A stretch of 5,106 bases of DNA from JANNVK01 sp031414415 (GTDB taxonomy: Bacteria > Acidobacteriota > Blastocatellia > Pyrinomonadales > Pyrinomonadaceae). Both the position numbers and the translations under genes were made by a program. Below the pieces are notes generated by a model. That model was given only the letters and a program-made list of their open reading frames with translations, did not search any database and was not told the DNA's origin. Each line of letters starts with the position of its first letter. Position 1 is the stretch's first letter. The stretch covers positions 1-5,106 of the forward strand of contig JANNVK010000144.1 in NCBI GenBank assembly GCA_031414415.1, read 5' to 3'. This document shows, piece after piece, positions 5,050-5,106 of this stretch.

Positions 5050-5106
5050 ATGACAACGACACTAGAAGCAATTTATGAACACGGTATTTTCAAACCGATT
5101 TCAAGC
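5050..5106 (+). CDS. DUF104/AF2212-like antitoxin, N-terminal 19 codons; continues past window
   Basis: The ATG at 5050 follows a strong AGGAG ribosome site. The 19 visible residues include LEAIYEHGIFKPISS, which matches the characteristic start of the DUF104 (AF2212-like) antitoxin family, typically 'xEAIYExGVFKPLxxV'. Family members are about 60-80 residues long and usually stand directly before a PIN-domain (VapC-like) ribonuclease toxin whose activity they neutralise, so a PIN gene is predicted just beyond the window. The start is fixed by the family N-terminus and the ribosome site. It lies 43 bp after the stop of the cyclase remnant, suggesting the TA module adjoins, or arrived with, the break in the kynurenine operon. 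The fragment is too short to exclude a divergent relative. Confidence 0.75.
   Translation, partial: MTTTLEAIYEHGIFKPISS

Overview
This is an AT-rich bacterial window (roughly 35-38% G+C by eye). Its core is two enzymes of the kynurenine branch of tryptophan catabolism: kynureninase (kynU, 1570-2880) and kynurenine 3-monooxygenase (KMO, 3562-4941). Together they convert L-kynurenine to 3-hydroxykynurenine and then to 3-hydroxyanthranilate, the precursor of quinolinate and NAD. The organism is probably Acidobacteriota (Blastocatellia/Pyrinomonadaceae-like), or less likely Bacteroidota. This is inferred from protein style, the lack of Shine-Dalgarno sequences before most starts, and the neighbouring accessory genes; no rRNA or marker gene is present to settle it.

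Layout, left to right. The 3' end of an AbiEii/DUF6036-like nucleotidyltransferase gene (2-316, +) converges on a secreted PI-PLC X-domain phosphodiesterase gene (327-1454, -), with an A/T-rich hairpin shared between the two ends. A 115-bp divergent intergenic region separates the phosphodiesterase from kynU. After kynU comes a small exported thioredoxin-fold protein without a single cysteine (2949-3455), then a strong intrinsic terminator (3482-3523), then KMO under what looks like its own promoter. KMO overlaps by ATGA a 22-codon open frame (4938-5006). This looks like the severed N-terminus of a cyclase-family (kynurenine formamidase-type) gene, so a third pathway gene may have been lost here. 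The window closes with the first 19 codons of a DUF104-type antitoxin gene (5050 onward).

The main points of interest are: (1) the apparent formamidase/cyclase remnant at the junction with toxin-antitoxin-type DNA; (2) short tandem repeats inserted in frame in both kynurenine genes, a heptamer array in kynU and a decamer array in KMO; (3) matching promoter geometry, with a -10 hexamer exactly 7 nt before the ATG of both kynurenine genes and no Shine-Dalgarno, suggesting leaderless mRNAs; and (4) the cysteine-free redoxin-like protein between the two enzymes. I do not see a wholly new multi-gene system. No gene-free stretch exceeds 300 bases.
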